64,000 nucleotides of DNA from Lysobacter sp. BMK333-48F3 (GCF_019733395.1 NZ_JAIHOO010000001.1:1488001-1552000), one strand, 5' to 3'; shown: positions 18,318 through 27,245, counted from the stretch's first letter. A program made the numbers and translations. Notes: generated by a model from the sequence alone, not told the origin.

Positions 18318-19076
18318 ATGCTCACGCCCGTCCGATTCGCGCACCGACGCTTCGTCGCTGCGTCGCTGGCGGTGTTCGCCGCCGCCTGCGTTCCGACCGC
18401 CGCGGCGCAGGTCCTGGTCAGCGACCCGGGCAACTACAACGCGCAGGTCCAGCACATCGGCAAGGACGCGGTCGAGTTCGGCAAGCAGGCGCAACGCTGG
18501 CGCGAAACCGTCGCCCACTTCCGCCAGCAGCTGGTCGGCCTGCGCCGGCTCAACTTCGCCCCGGCGCAGTTGCGCGACGAGTTCGCCGCGCGCCCGGACG
18601 ACTACGGCATGGACGATCTGTGCCCGAACCGCAGCGGCGAGGTGCGCGAGCGCCTGCCCGGCGTGTTGCGCCAGGCCGCGCCCGACTTGAACGCGCCGAT
18701 CGCGCGCCAGCAACAGGCGATCTGCCAGCGCCTGGTGCTGGCCGAGAACGCGCGCTACAACGAGTCGGTGCGGATGCTGAAGACGCTGGTCGAACGCGGC
18801 CGGCAGTTCCTGGACATCGAGCGACAGCGCGCCGGCGTGCGCGACAGCCCGGGCGACCTGGCCGCCAACGACAACGAAGTGCAGCGCTTCCTGGCCCGCA
18901 GCGCGATGGAGCTGGACTACTGGCAGGCGCGGATGAGGGCCTACCAGGATTACATCGCCGCGCTGCAGTGGGACCAGGCGCGATTGGCGCGGCGGGCGAT
19001 GCGCGGCCCGCCGCCCGCCGGCCTGGGCGGCCGCGCGGCACAGGCCGCCGCGCTCAGTCTGGCGCTGCGTCGCTGA
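18318..19076 (+). CDS. Secreted protein, weak VirB5/TrbJ resemblance
   Basis: A 252-residue protein with a signal peptide (hydrophobic core at about 12-28, cleavage near AAAQ). The mature N-terminus VSDPGNYNAQVQHIGKDA and the long helical, Gln/Arg-rich body resemble the VirB5/TrbJ family of type IV secretion pilus-tip proteins, which often begin with a DPxN motif followed by coiled-coil helices. No other secretion gene is present in the window, so a conjugation role is not supported. ATG at 18318 follows an AAAGGA ribosome site. Its 3' end overlaps the convergent pabAB gene by 23 bases. Confidence 0.65.
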   Translation: MLTPVRFAHRRFVAASLAVFAAACVPTAAAQVLVSDPGNYNAQVQHIGKDAVEFGKQAQRWRETVAHFRQQLVGLRRLNFAPAQLRDEFAARPDDYGMDDLCPNRSGEVRERLPGVLRQAAPDLNAPIARQQQAICQRLVLAENARYNESVRMLKTLVERGRQFLDIERQRAGVRDSPGDLAANDNEVQRFLARSAMELDYWQARMRAYQDYIAALQWDQARLARRAMRGPPPAGLGGRAAQAAALSLALRR

Positions 19077-21243
19077 CCGCGGCCGCGCTCAGGCGCAGGC
19101 GGTCGCCGCTCAGGCGCGCGTCGTAGACGGCGCCGCCGGCGAGGAAGTCCCAGACCGGACGCAGCACCGCCTCGGCCTTGAGCAGCACCTCGTCGAACTC
19201 GGCCTGGGCATCGGACAGGTAGGTGATCGCGCCGCCGGCGCCGAACGCGGCCTCGCGGCCGTCGTAGGACAGGGTGCGGATGCCGATGTTGAGATCGGCG
19301 ACGCGGTGGTAGCCCAGGTAGCCGATCGAACCGCAGTACACGCCGCGCGGGCTGCGCTCGAGCCGGTCGATGATCTGCAGGGTGCGCAGCTTGGGCGCGC
19401 CGCTGATCGAGCCGCCGGGGAAGGTCGCGCGCACCAGGTCGATCAGGCTGCGGTCCGGGCGCAGGCTCGCTTCGACCGTGCTGACCAGCTGGTGCACGGT
19501 GCGATAGCTCTCGACCACGCGCAGCTTCGGCACTTCGACCGAGCCGGGCAGCGCGACCCGGTTGAGGTCGTTGCGCATCAGGTCGACGATCATCAGGTTC
19601 TCGGCCCGGTCCTTGGGCGAGTCGGCCAGTGTCCGCGCGTATTCGGCGTCGCTGCGCGGGTCGGCGGCGCGGCGGATCGTGCCCTTGATCGGCTTGGTCT
19701 GGATCCGGCCCGCACGGTCCACCCGCAGGAAGCGTTCCGGCGAGGTGCTGAGCACGCTGTGCGCGCCGCTGCGCAGGAAGGCGCCAAACGGCGCCGCGTT
19801 GCCGCGGCGCATGCGCCGGTACAGGGCGTAGGGATCGAACCCGGCGCAGAAGCGGAAGTGATTGGTCAGGCAGACCTGGTAGGACTCGCCGTCGACGATG
19901 GCCTGGCGGCATTCGCCGATCGCGGCCAGGTAGTCGTCGCGGCCGAGGTCCATCGCGACGTCCAACTCGGCGACCGCGGCTTCGGCGACGTTCGCTTCGG
20001 CGAGCTCCGGCTTTGCGGCCTCCGGTGCGGCGACCGGCGCCGCCCCGACCGCGCCGCGGGTGGCTTCCGCCGCCAGCGCGGTCGCTTCCAGCCAGGCCTC
20101 GGCCGCGGCCGGACCCTCGTCCGCGTCGGCGATCGCGACCGCCCAGGCCGCGCCGCGGGCGTGGTCGAAGGCGACGAAACGCCGCACCCGCATCCACAAG
20201 GCATCGGGCGCCTCGGTGCCGGGCCGGCGCTCGCCGCCGAACAAGGCCTGCATCTCGTAGCCGAAATAGCCGACGTAGCCGCCGCAGAACGCGAACGGCA
20301 AGGCCTCGGCGCCGGCGACGCGGGTGCCTTCGAGTTCCCGGTCGAGCCGCGCCAACCAGGCCTGGCCGGCGCTGCCGGCCGCATCGTCCTCGGCCAGGCG
20401 GTAGGCGTGCACCTCGCCGGCCTCGGCCGCGCCCATGAAGGAATGCTCGGCGGCCTGGTCGGCGCTCTGGCTGTCGAGCCAGAACGCATGCGCCTGCGGC
20501 GCGTACAGCGCGCCGAACACCACCTCCGGGTCCAGCCCCGGCGCCAGCGCGCGCCAGTGCAGTCGCGCCTGTGCCGCGCGCGCAGGAGCGGGCGCAGGCA
20601 GCGCGGACGACGCCGGCACCGCGCGCGCGGCCGGCGACGCGGGCGCGCTCCAGGCCCGTCCGCGCGCGCGCGCGGCCAGGTCGCGGAAGTTGCCGATCAT
20701 CGCCAGGCCGTGCTCGGTCAGGATCGACTCGGGGTGGAACTGCACGCCCCATTGCGGCCGCTGGCGATGGCGCAAGGCCATGATCAGGCCGTCGTCGGTG
20801 CGGGCGGTGGCGACCAGCGCCGGCGGCAAGGGCGCGGCGGCGATCAGCGAGTGGTAGCGGATCGCCTGGAACGGCGACGGCAGGCCGGCGAACAATCCGT
20901 CGCCGTCGTGGTGCACCGCGCTGGCGCGGCCGTGGAAAGGCTCGGGCGCATGCACGATGCGGCCGCCGGCGGCATGGGCGATGCCCTGGAAACCGAGGCA
21001 GACGCCGAGCAGGGGCAACCCGGTTTCGGCGATGGCCTGGGCCGACACGTGGAAATCGGCCTCCTGGCTGGGGCGGCCCGGGCCGGGCGAGATCACTACG
21101 CAGTCGAAGCCGCGCGCGCGCAGCTCGGGCCAGGCGTATTCGTCGTTGCGCACCACGACCGGGGCTTCGCCGAACGCCGTCCCGATCAGGTCGGCGAGAT
21201 TCCAGGTGAAAGAATCGTAGTTGTCGATCAACAGGCAACGCAT
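19054..21243 (-). CDS. pabAB: Fused PabA-PabB aminodeoxychorismate synthase
   Basis: A 729-residue bifunctional enzyme that makes 4-amino-4-deoxychorismate from chorismate and glutamine. Residues 1-190 are the class I glutamine amidotransferase: MRCLLIDNYDSFTWNL, nucleophile Cys82 in GVCLGFQG, and His170/Glu172 in QFHPES. A Pro/Ala-rich linker follows (190-225). The PabB part spans about 225-715, with the chorismate-binding domain from about 435. PIKGT (518-522) marks aminodeoxychorismate rather than anthranilate synthase, which has PIAGT. Fused enzymes of this type occur in antibiotic pathways as well as in folate synthesis. No PabC lyase is nearby. The start at 21243 is fixed by the family N-terminus. 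A PPTase gene lies 50 bases upstream, probably in the same operon. Confidence 0.92.
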   Translation of the reverse strand: MRCLLIDNYDSFTWNLADLIGTAFGEAPVVVRNDEYAWPELRARGFDCVVISPGPGRPSQEADFHVSAQAIAETGLPLLGVCLGFQGIAHAAGGRIVHAPEPFHGRASAVHHDGDGLFAGLPSPFQAIRYHSLIAAAPLPPALVATARTDDGLIMALRHRQRPQWGVQFHPESILTEHGLAMIGNFRDLAARARGRAWSAPASPAARAVPASSALPAPAPARAAQARLHWRALAPGLDPEVVFGALYAPQAHAFWLDSQSADQAAEHSFMGAAEAGEVHAYRLAEDDAAGSAGQAWLARLDRELEGTRVAGAEALPFAFCGGYVGYFGYEMQALFGGERRPGTEAPDALWMRVRRFVAFDHARGAAWAVAIADADEGPAAAEAWLEATALAAEATRGAVGAAPVAAPEAAKPELAEANVAEAAVAELDVAMDLGRDDYLAAIGECRQAIVDGESYQVCLTNHFRFCAGFDPYALYRRMRRGNAAPFGAFLRSGAHSVLSTSPERFLRVDRAGRIQTKPIKGTIRRAADPRSDAEYARTLADSPKDRAENLMIVDLMRNDLNRVALPGSVEVPKLRVVESYRTVHQLVSTVEASLRPDRSLIDLVRATFPGGSISGAPKLRTLQIIDRLERSPRGVYCGSIGYLGYHRVADLNIGIRTLSYDGREAAFGAGGAITYLSDAQAEFDEVLLKAEAVLRPVWDFLAGGAVYDARLSGDRLRLSAAAVSDAAPD

Positions 21244-21293
21244 CCGCCCATTGTCGTACAGATCGGCGCCGGCCAGGCCGTGCGGCCGACGGA

Positions 21294-22058
21294 TCAGTCG
21301 CGGCGCAGCACGCAGGCCACGGTGCGCACGTCCTCGCCGTCGAGCAGGTAGTCGACCGCGTACCGGTCGCCCTGGCGCACCGTCGCCGCCAGGGTCTGGG
21401 TCGCGGCGAACTCGATCCGCCCCGGCGCCAGCCCGGCGATGCGCATGGCCTCGAAGCCGAAGAACTCGCCGACCTGCGGGAACAAGGCCTTGAACAGGCT
21501 TTCCTTGGCCGAGAACACCGTCGCCAGGCCCTGCACCGGGTCGGCGAAATGGGCTTCGATCGCCGCCGACTCGGCCGCGTCGACCACCTCGTTGCGGATG
21601 TCGGCGGCCATGCCCGGCGGCAGCCGGCCTTCGATGTCGATGCCCAGGCCGACGATCTGCGGGTCGGCGCTGGCCAGGCACACGGCGCGGTCGCCGGCGT
21701 GCGAGATCGAGGCGATCACCCCGGCCGGCCAGACCGGTTCGCGATCCGGCCCGATCGGTACGTCGACCGCAGCCAGGCCAAGCGCGGTCAGCGCGCGCCG
21801 CGCGCAGATCCGGCCGGCGAGGTAGTCGCTGCGCCGCTTGACCACGGCGCGGTCGAGCTGCGCCGGCCAGGCGATCGCGTAAGCGGCGAACAGATCGTCG
21901 CGGTAGCCGTCGCTGCGGAAGCGGCAGGCATAGCCGGTGAGGTCGCGGCCGGCGGCGACGCAGGCGAAGGCGCCGGCATCGAACACGAAGCCGTCGTCGC
22001 CGGATTGCGGATCGGCCGCGTCCACGGCGGGCTCCAGCGCGGCGGCATCGGCGCTCAT
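21294..22058 (-). CDS. 4'-phosphopantetheinyl transferase (EntD/Sfp type)
   Basis: A 254-residue enzyme that transfers phosphopantetheine from CoA to carrier proteins of fatty acid, polyketide or nonribosomal peptide synthases. The hallmark motifs are present: SISHAGDRAVCLAS (about 117-130), GIDIEG with Asp141 and Glu143 for magnesium, and FSAKESLFKALFP (182-194). The N-terminal RSDYLAGRICARRAL fits the EntD group. ATG at 22058 has GGGAGG upstream; the frame stays open to 22202 but without a ribosome site. The gene is read together with pabAB, which suggests a link to secondary metabolism, though no synthase gene lies in the window. Confidence 0.9.
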   Translation of the reverse strand: MSADAAALEPAVDAADPQSGDDGFVFDAGAFACVAAGRDLTGYACRFRSDGYRDDLFAAYAIAWPAQLDRAVVKRRSDYLAGRICARRALTALGLAAVDVPIGPDREPVWPAGVIASISHAGDRAVCLASADPQIVGLGIDIEGRLPPGMAADIRNEVVDAAESAAIEAHFADPVQGLATVFSAKESLFKALFPQVGEFFGFEAMRIAGLAPGRIEFAATQTLAATVRQGDRYAVDYLLDGEDVRTVACVLRRD

Positions 22059-22289
22059 CGCCGCCCTCCCATCGCGCGACGGCGCTCGGCGGGCGGACAG
22101 GGCGAACGGAAAGCGGGCGGACAGGGCTGGCTCATGCGGGGTCGGTTCGTTCGCGCCGGGGGTCGCGTCGGATCGGCCCGGCAGGATCGCATAGCGCAAC
22201 ACCGGCTGCAGCGTCTGCGCCGGGTTTCGCGCTTGCGGACCGCGACCGTGCGCACGCTTGCGACCGCGCGCGAGGTTTCCGTCGCCGCA

Positions 22290-22315
22290 CGGCGGCCCGC
22301 CGCAGCGGGCCGCCG
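22290..22315 (-). terminator. GC-rich hairpin after the M4 protease gene
   Basis: An 11-base perfect stem with a 4-base CGCA loop lies 24 bases beyond the protease stop. No T-run follows in that direction, so it may be a weak terminator or an mRNA-stabilising hairpin. Confidence 0.4.
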
Positions 22316-22338
22316 CATCCTCGACGGGCGCCCGCGCC

Positions 22339-23982
22339 TCAGTTCACCGCGGCCGCGCTCCAGGCCCGCGCCACCGCGGTCTGTTCGGCCGAACCGGCGC
22401 CGTACAGCTCGGCCGCCGCAGCCAGGGTCGCGGCCCGCGCCTGCGGGTAGCTGGTGCTGGAGGTGAATTTGGTGGTCAGCGCGCGATACCAGATCTTGCC
22501 CGCCTTATCGCGGCCGATGCCGGCGATGGACGTGTCGCCGTTGCACACCAGCTGGGCCGGGGTCAGGCCGGAACCGGCCGGCACCACCGCGCCTTCGGCG
22601 AGCAGGTAGAAGAAACGGTTGCCGACCCCGGAGGTGTAGTGCGGATCGTGCGCGCCGCCGGCGCCCTGGGCGGGATCGAAACCGCCGGGGATGTAGCAGT
22701 TGAACGACTTGCCGTCCACGCCCTGGTTGTACATGTCGCGGAAGGCCAGGCCGCCGCTGCGCATGATTTCGCCGATCCGGTAGTCGCCCGGGTCGTTGGG
22801 ATGGTTGGCGTAGAACTCGACCAGGGTGCCGAAGATGTCGGAATTGGCCTCGTTGAGGCCGCCGGCGTCGCCGGAATAGGCCAGGTTGGCGGTCGCGGCG
22901 TTGACCCCGTGCGACATCTCGTGGCCGGCGACGTCGATGCCGACGATCGGACCGAAGCCGCGCGCGGCGTCGCCGTCGCCGTAGAACATCACCTTGGTCA
23001 GGGCGAAATAGGCCGCGTTGACGCCGGTGGTGCTGCCGTCGGCGCGCTTGAAGTTGGTGTGGGCGTAGCTCTTGATGCCGACGCCGTCGTTGTACAGGCC
23101 GTTGCGGCCGTGCACGTTCTTGAAGTAGTCCCAGGTCGCGCCGACCCCGTAGTGGATGTCGGTGGCGACCGTGGCGCGGTCGCTGAGCGCGTTGTTGCCC
23201 CAGGTGTTGTCGGTGTCGGTGAACAGGGTCGCGCCCCAGGTGGCGAACAGGATGTCGAACAGGTTCGAGATCGCCGCGCCCTTGGCGTCGTAGACCGCGC
23301 CGTTGCCGCGGGTGGTGTCGATCAGGTCGAACTTGGTCGCGCTCTTCTGATCGGTGGCGATGCTGAGGTTGCCGTAGTAGAAGGTCTTGCCGGTGCCGAC
23401 CGCGGCCGCGGTCTGCAGTTGGTCCTGCGCATCGAGCACCTTGCCGCTCATCGCGTCGACGTAATAGGCGACGAAGCCGGAGTGCTTGCGGGTGTCCTCG
23501 CCCTGCAGGACGACTTCGTACGCCAGCACCGGCTGGGCGCCGCGGGCGTAGATCACCAGTTCGTTGCGGTGGACCTGGGCGAGCTTGCCGTCGAAGCGCG
23601 CGCCGGCCTCGATCGCGGCGGCGTCGCGGCCGATCCGCGCCGTCAGCGAGGGCCGCTGCGCGCTGCGCAGGGTCAGCTGGGCCGAGCGCAGTTGGCCGCG
23701 CTGGGTCTTGGCGACCAGGTCGCCGCCGATCACCCGCAGGCCGCGGTAGCTGCGCTCGAAGCGCACGTGTCCGGTGCCGTCGCGGTCGATCAGGGTGTCG
23801 CGCACCTGGAAGGCGTCGTCGGCGGCGGCCTGGACCGTGGCCAGGTGCTGGCCGATCAGGCCGCGCGCCTGCGCCGCGGTGGCGGACTTGAGGTCGGCGG
23901 CGTGGGCGCTGCCGGCGACCAGCAACGCGGCGGCGATCGCCAGGGGGGTCAGCGGGGACTTGCGCTTGGATTCGAGTCGCAT
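22339..23982 (-). CDS. Secreted M4 (thermolysin-like) metalloprotease
   Basis: A 547-residue extracellular zinc protease. Signal peptide residues 1-28 end in AHA. An FTP/PepSY-type propeptide covers about 30-190 and acts as chaperone and inhibitor in this family. The catalytic domain starts at about 200. Zinc ligands are His354 and His358 in GHEMSHG, with Glu355 catalytic, and Glu378 in NEANSDIFG. The transition-state histidine is His448 in HYTSGVGN. The protein ends shortly after the peptidase domain, with no extra C-terminal domain. ATG at 23982 has AAGGAAG just upstream. Such proteases are typical secreted lytic enzymes of predatory Lysobacter. Confidence 0.95.
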   Translation of the reverse strand: MRLESKRKSPLTPLAIAAALLVAGSAHAADLKSATAAQARGLIGQHLATVQAAADDAFQVRDTLIDRDGTGHVRFERSYRGLRVIGGDLVAKTQRGQLRSAQLTLRSAQRPSLTARIGRDAAAIEAGARFDGKLAQVHRNELVIYARGAQPVLAYEVVLQGEDTRKHSGFVAYYVDAMSGKVLDAQDQLQTAAAVGTGKTFYYGNLSIATDQKSATKFDLIDTTRGNGAVYDAKGAAISNLFDILFATWGATLFTDTDNTWGNNALSDRATVATDIHYGVGATWDYFKNVHGRNGLYNDGVGIKSYAHTNFKRADGSTTGVNAAYFALTKVMFYGDGDAARGFGPIVGIDVAGHEMSHGVNAATANLAYSGDAGGLNEANSDIFGTLVEFYANHPNDPGDYRIGEIMRSGGLAFRDMYNQGVDGKSFNCYIPGGFDPAQGAGGAHDPHYTSGVGNRFFYLLAEGAVVPAGSGLTPAQLVCNGDTSIAGIGRDKAGKIWYRALTTKFTSSTSYPQARAATLAAAAELYGAGSAEQTAVARAWSAAAVN

Positions 23983-24231
23983 AGCTTCCTTACTCCCGAG
24001 AATGGATCGAGGCGCCGGTCCGCGATGCGGACGCGGGCGGGCCGCCCGGCCCGCCCTCGGATCATCGATACATCCAGGGATCGCGGCCCGGGCTTTCACG
24101 GGCGCAATCACGGCCGAACTGGGCCGCAGTGCGGAATTCGCTCAATCCACGCGCCGGCGTATGGCGCCATCGCGGCCCGTCGCGGCGCCGCGCCCGGGCG
24201 ACGGCGCCGGGCGACGGCGTCGAACCCGGGA

Positions 24232-25419
24232 TCAGTCTTCGACGATCGCGTGCGGCAGGAAGCGCGAGCTGTCCTGGGTGATCGGGCCGGCGTCCTCGCG
24301 CAGGCCCATGCCGGCGGCGACGTCGGCCACCACCCAGCTGCCGATCAACGGGTAGTTCGGCGCGCCGTCGGCGCCGTCGAAACGCGGCAGGGCGTGGTGC
24401 GCTTGGCGGATGGTCGGGCCGTCCCGGTAGGGTCCGTCGCTGCTCAGGCGCTGGCCGTCGGCGGTGACCAGCTCGATGTTGGCGCCTTCGCGCGAGAACA
24501 GCGGCTTGCGCACCCAGCCGGCCGGCAGGGTCGCGGCCGGATCGTCCTCGAAATGCGCCTCGAGCAGGTTCGGGTGGCCGCGATGGCGCTGCCACAACAG
24601 CGGCAGCACGCCCTTGTTGCTGAGGATCGATTTCCAGGCCGGCTCGATCAACTGCACCTGCGAGCCGGCGAGCTTGGCGCCGTACTCCTCGACGAACATC
24701 CACTCCAGCGGGTACAGCTTGAACAAGGTGCGGATGACCCGGTCGTCGGCATCGGTGAACCAGCCCTCGGCGCTCAGGCCGATGGCTTCGATGCTCAGCT
24801 CCAGGGTGTCGACGCCGGCCTGCTCGGCGCAGTCGCGCAGATAGCGCACCGTGCCCTGGTCCTCGGCCGAACCTTCCACCGCGGCGAAATGCACCGGGGT
24901 CAGGATGCGCTGGTCGCGGGCCAGGCTGCCGAAGGTTTCGATCAGCAGTTCCTGGATCCGGTTGTACTGGTCGCTGCCGGCGCGCAGGGTGCCGGCGGCG
25001 ATGGCCTGTTCCAGCCACAGCCACTGGAAGTACGCCGCCTCGTACAGCGAGGTCGGCGTGTCGTAGTTGAGTTCGTACAGCTTGGCCGGGCCGCGGCCGT
25101 CGTAGGCCAGGTCCATGCGCCCGTACAGGTGCGGCTCGCGGCGCCGCCAGGAGTCCGCGATCCAGTCCCAGTACTGCGGCGGGATCGCCAGCTTCTGCAG
25201 CAGCTCTTCCGAGCCGACCACCTCGTCGACCAGGCCCATCGCCAGATCGTGCAGGTCCTGGGTCGGCTGCTCGATGTCGTCTTCGATCTGGCGCAGGCTG
25301 AAGGCGTAGTACGCCGACTCGTCCCAGTACGGCGCGCCGTCGATGGTGTGGAAATGGAAGCCCAGCGACTGGGCCTGCTCGCGCCAGTCCGGGCGCGGGG
25401 TCGTGGCGATGCGCTTCAT
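24232..25419 (-). CDS. ATP-grasp amidoligase, glutathionylspermidine synthase family (YjfC/YgiC-like)
   Basis: A 395-residue protein matching E. coli YjfC and YgiC in length. Family signatures are seen: GRMDLAYDG near 100, KLYELNYDTPTSLYEAAYFQW, YPLEWMFVEEYG, ILSNKGVLPLLW, VRKPLFSREGANI and QDSSRFLPHAIVED at the C-terminus. It has only the C-terminal synthase half of glutathionylspermidine synthase, without the CHAP amidase half. It is an ATP-grasp fold that would form an amide bond; the true substrate of this subgroup is unknown. It is the last gene of the PspA-containing operon, 50 bases after the DUF1190 lipoprotein. Start ATG at 25419. Confidence 0.9.
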   Translation of the reverse strand: MKRIATTPRPDWREQAQSLGFHFHTIDGAPYWDESAYYAFSLRQIEDDIEQPTQDLHDLAMGLVDEVVGSEELLQKLAIPPQYWDWIADSWRRREPHLYGRMDLAYDGRGPAKLYELNYDTPTSLYEAAYFQWLWLEQAIAAGTLRAGSDQYNRIQELLIETFGSLARDQRILTPVHFAAVEGSAEDQGTVRYLRDCAEQAGVDTLELSIEAIGLSAEGWFTDADDRVIRTLFKLYPLEWMFVEEYGAKLAGSQVQLIEPAWKSILSNKGVLPLLWQRHRGHPNLLEAHFEDDPAATLPAGWVRKPLFSREGANIELVTADGQRLSSDGPYRDGPTIRQAHHALPRFDGADGAPNYPLIGSWVVADVAAGMGLREDAGPITQDSSRFLPHAIVED

Positions 25420-25469
25420 TCGGTGCGGTCGTCGCTGCTCGATCGGATGCGTTGAAGTGGGGGCGGCGC

Positions 25470-26093
25470 TCAGCCGCCCCAACCGCGCGAGCTGCCGCTG
25501 CTGCGGCTGCCGCCGAAGCCGCCGCGCGCCGCGGCGCTGGAACCGAAGCCGGCGCGCGACACGGTCATCGCGCGGGTCGGCAGGGCGGTGTCGCCGTACT
25601 TGCCGCGGACCATGCCGCTGCTCTTGCCGACGTACTCGCCGCCCGGGCGCAGGTAGCCGCCGCCGCGGTAGTCGCGGTACAGCGGCGAGACGCCGCGCAC
25701 GCCGTAGTAATAGCCGCCCCCGCCGCTGTTCATCGCCTGCGAGACGGCGTAGCCGATCAGGAAACCGGCCATCGGCGGCATGAAGCTGTTCTGGTTGCCG
25801 TTGGCGTACTGCTGCGGCACCGGCTGGCAGGCGCCGAACTGGTCGTTGCACTCGCGCTCGCTTTCGAAGCGCGGCGCCAGCTTGGCGTGGTCGGCCAGGG
25901 CCTTCTCGTACGCGGCCTGGCATTCGGCGACCGAGATTTCGGTCTGCACCGCGCACTCTTCGCGCGCGGTCAGGATCTTGCCGCTGGGTTCGTCCTCGCA
26001 GCCGGTCAGCGCGGCCGGCACGGCCGCCGCCATCAGCACCAGCCGCAGCTGGCGCGAACGCTTGCTCTGGGTCGGGTTCATGGCATCGCTCAC
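25470..26093 (-). CDS. DUF1190 lipoprotein (YjfM/YgiB-like)
   Basis: A 207-residue lipoprotein of the YgiB/YjfM family. The signal ends in a lipobox (AALTGC, Cys at about 32). Next come a helical Cys-containing segment (AREECAVQTEISVAECQAAYEKAL), a Gln/Asn-rich patch, and a Gly/Ser/Tyr/Arg-rich C-terminal tail (FGGSRSSGSSRGWGG). A GTG start at 26093 overlaps the DUF350 stop codon (GTGA), so translation is probably coupled; an in-frame ATG lies 12 bases further in (26081). In E. coli this family is always next to the YjfC/YgiC ligase, as here, so the disordered tail is a candidate substrate for amide modification. Confidence 0.88.
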   Translation of the reverse strand: MSDAMNPTQSKRSRQLRLVLMAAAVPAALTGCEDEPSGKILTAREECAVQTEISVAECQAAYEKALADHAKLAPRFESERECNDQFGACQPVPQQYANGNQNSFMPPMAGFLIGYAVSQAMNSGGGGYYYGVRGVSPLYRDYRGGGYLRPGGEYVGKSSGMVRGKYGDTALPTRAMTVSRAGFGSSAAARGGFGGSRSSGSSRGWGG

Positions 26094-26497
26094 GGGGTCA
26101 TCGCGGCGGCGTTGATCAGGCCGACGCTGATCGACACGCCGGCGGAAAAGATGCCGGCGGCGGCCTGGTTCAGGCTGATCTGCTGCGACAGCTTGGGCAG
26201 CACCACCCGCGCCAGCAGGAAGGCCAGCAGCTGCACCACCACCGACACCGCACCCCAGATCGCCGCGTCGATCAGGCTGACCGAGTTGGAGATCGCCGAG
26301 TGCAACGGCAGGGCCAGGCCGATCAGGGTGCCGGAGAACGCGGTCGCGGCGGCGACGTTGCCTTCGCGGATCAGGCTCAGCTCGCGGTGCGGGGTGATCA
26401 GCAGCACGGCCACCGCGGCGGCGATCAGCACGCCGATGCCGGTGCCGGCGTAGGCGAGGAAGTTGAGGAAGCTGTGGGCGGTGATCGGAGCGTCCAT
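26090..26497 (-). CDS. DUF350 integral membrane protein (YjfL-like)
   Basis: A 135-residue inner-membrane protein with four hydrophobic segments at about 8-34, 48-68, 75-100 and 110-130. Length and pattern match the DUF350 family, which includes E. coli YjfL; the family has internal two-helix repeats. It has no known activity but is often encoded beside PspA and ATP-grasp proteins. It lies 37 bases after the DUF2491 gene and overlaps the DUF1190 gene. A GGGACCCTC-type region upstream of ATG 26497 (AGGGACC) is the likely ribosome site. Confidence 0.9.
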   Translation of the reverse strand: MDAPITAHSFLNFLAYAGTGIGVLIAAAVAVLLITPHRELSLIREGNVAAATAFSGTLIGLALPLHSAISNSVSLIDAAIWGAVSVVVQLLAFLLARVVLPKLSQQISLNQAAAGIFSAGVSISVGLINAAAMTP

Positions 26498-26534
26498 GAG
26501 GGTCCCTTGAGGCGAAAGTGCGAGCGGCGGGCGC

Positions 26535-27200
26535 TCAGGTTATGTCGAGGTCGGCGGTGGTCAGGTCCAGGCCGATCGCGTAGGTGACGACGAATTCGCT
26601 GGGGCCGTAGTCCTCGGCGGTGACCAGCAGGAATTCCTCGCGCTCCAGCTCGGCCACCTCGCGGCGGTAGAGCATGGCGTAATGGGTCAGGTCGTCGTCG
26701 CGGCGCGGCGGGTCGTGGCGGTACAGGACCTCGTCGTAGACCACCGCCGGCACCTTGGCCGCGGCCCCGTCGTCGCCGAATTCGCGGTACCAGTTGCGGC
26801 CGGCGTACTCGATCCGGTCCGCGCCCAGGTGCGGGTGCTCGTGGATGAAGCGCTGGAACGCGGCCTGGTTGGGCGGGTTCACCGTTTCCTGGAACATGAA
26901 GGCCTTGATGCCCTCGACCTGGCCGCTGGCGGTGCTGACCTGCAGGTAGGCGTCGTCGTCCAGGTAGAAGCGGTGCAGGGCGTGGCCGCCGCCCAGGTCG
27001 ATGTGGCCGTAGCAGGGAATGCCCTGGTGGCCTTCGGGCAGCTGTGCGGTCCAGGCCTGCGGATGGGCGCGGTACATCAGGGTGTCGAACGCGACCCGGC
27101 CGTTGATCCGCAGCCCCAGCGGCAGCGGATGCGCGAACGGCAGCGCCGGCTTCGCGGACGCCTTGTCGTTGCCGCCGAACAATCCCTTCAACCAGCTCAT
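26535..27200 (-). CDS. DUF2491 family protein (YjfK-like)
   Basis: A 221-residue soluble protein matching DUF2491 (E. coli YjfK, 219 residues). It starts MSWLKGLFGG, a possible membrane-attaching helix, followed by the conserved PLPLGLRINGRVAFDTL. The body holds GHIDLGGGHALHRFYLDDDAYLQ and NWYREFG, and the C-terminus is acidic (AEDYGPSEFVVTYAIGLDL). Function unknown. It lies in the same order relative to the DUF350, DUF1190 and ligase genes as in the E. coli yjf operon, 45 bases after the potassium channel gene. Confidence 0.9.
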   Translation of the reverse strand: MSWLKGLFGGNDKASAKPALPFAHPLPLGLRINGRVAFDTLMYRAHPQAWTAQLPEGHQGIPCYGHIDLGGGHALHRFYLDDDAYLQVSTASGQVEGIKAFMFQETVNPPNQAAFQRFIHEHPHLGADRIEYAGRNWYREFGDDGAAAKVPAVVYDEVLYRHDPPRRDDDLTHYAMLYRREVAELEREEFLLVTAEDYGPSEFVVTYAIGLDLTTADLDIT

Positions 27201-27245
27201 GACCTCAACCTCGCAGTGCCCGTATCGATGCGCATCGGCGGCGGC

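Noticed and set aside
18318..19076. Part of a conjugation or type IV secretion locus
   Set aside because: Only a weak VirB5/TrbJ resemblance of one protein; no VirB4, VirB6, VirB8-11, relaxase or coupling protein nearby.
18950..21238. A 762-residue minus-strand frame overlapping pabAB
   Set aside because: It is a +1-type shadow of the pabAB codons; the real frame carries every catalytic motif.
24232..25419. Complete bifunctional glutathionylspermidine synthetase/amidase
   Set aside because: Only the synthase half is present and length matches YjfC/YgiC; no amidase domain.
22258..25455. A 1065-residue plus-strand open frame across the M4 protease and ligase genes
   Set aside because: It is the reverse of two well-supported genes and crosses their intergenic region; no recognisable domain.
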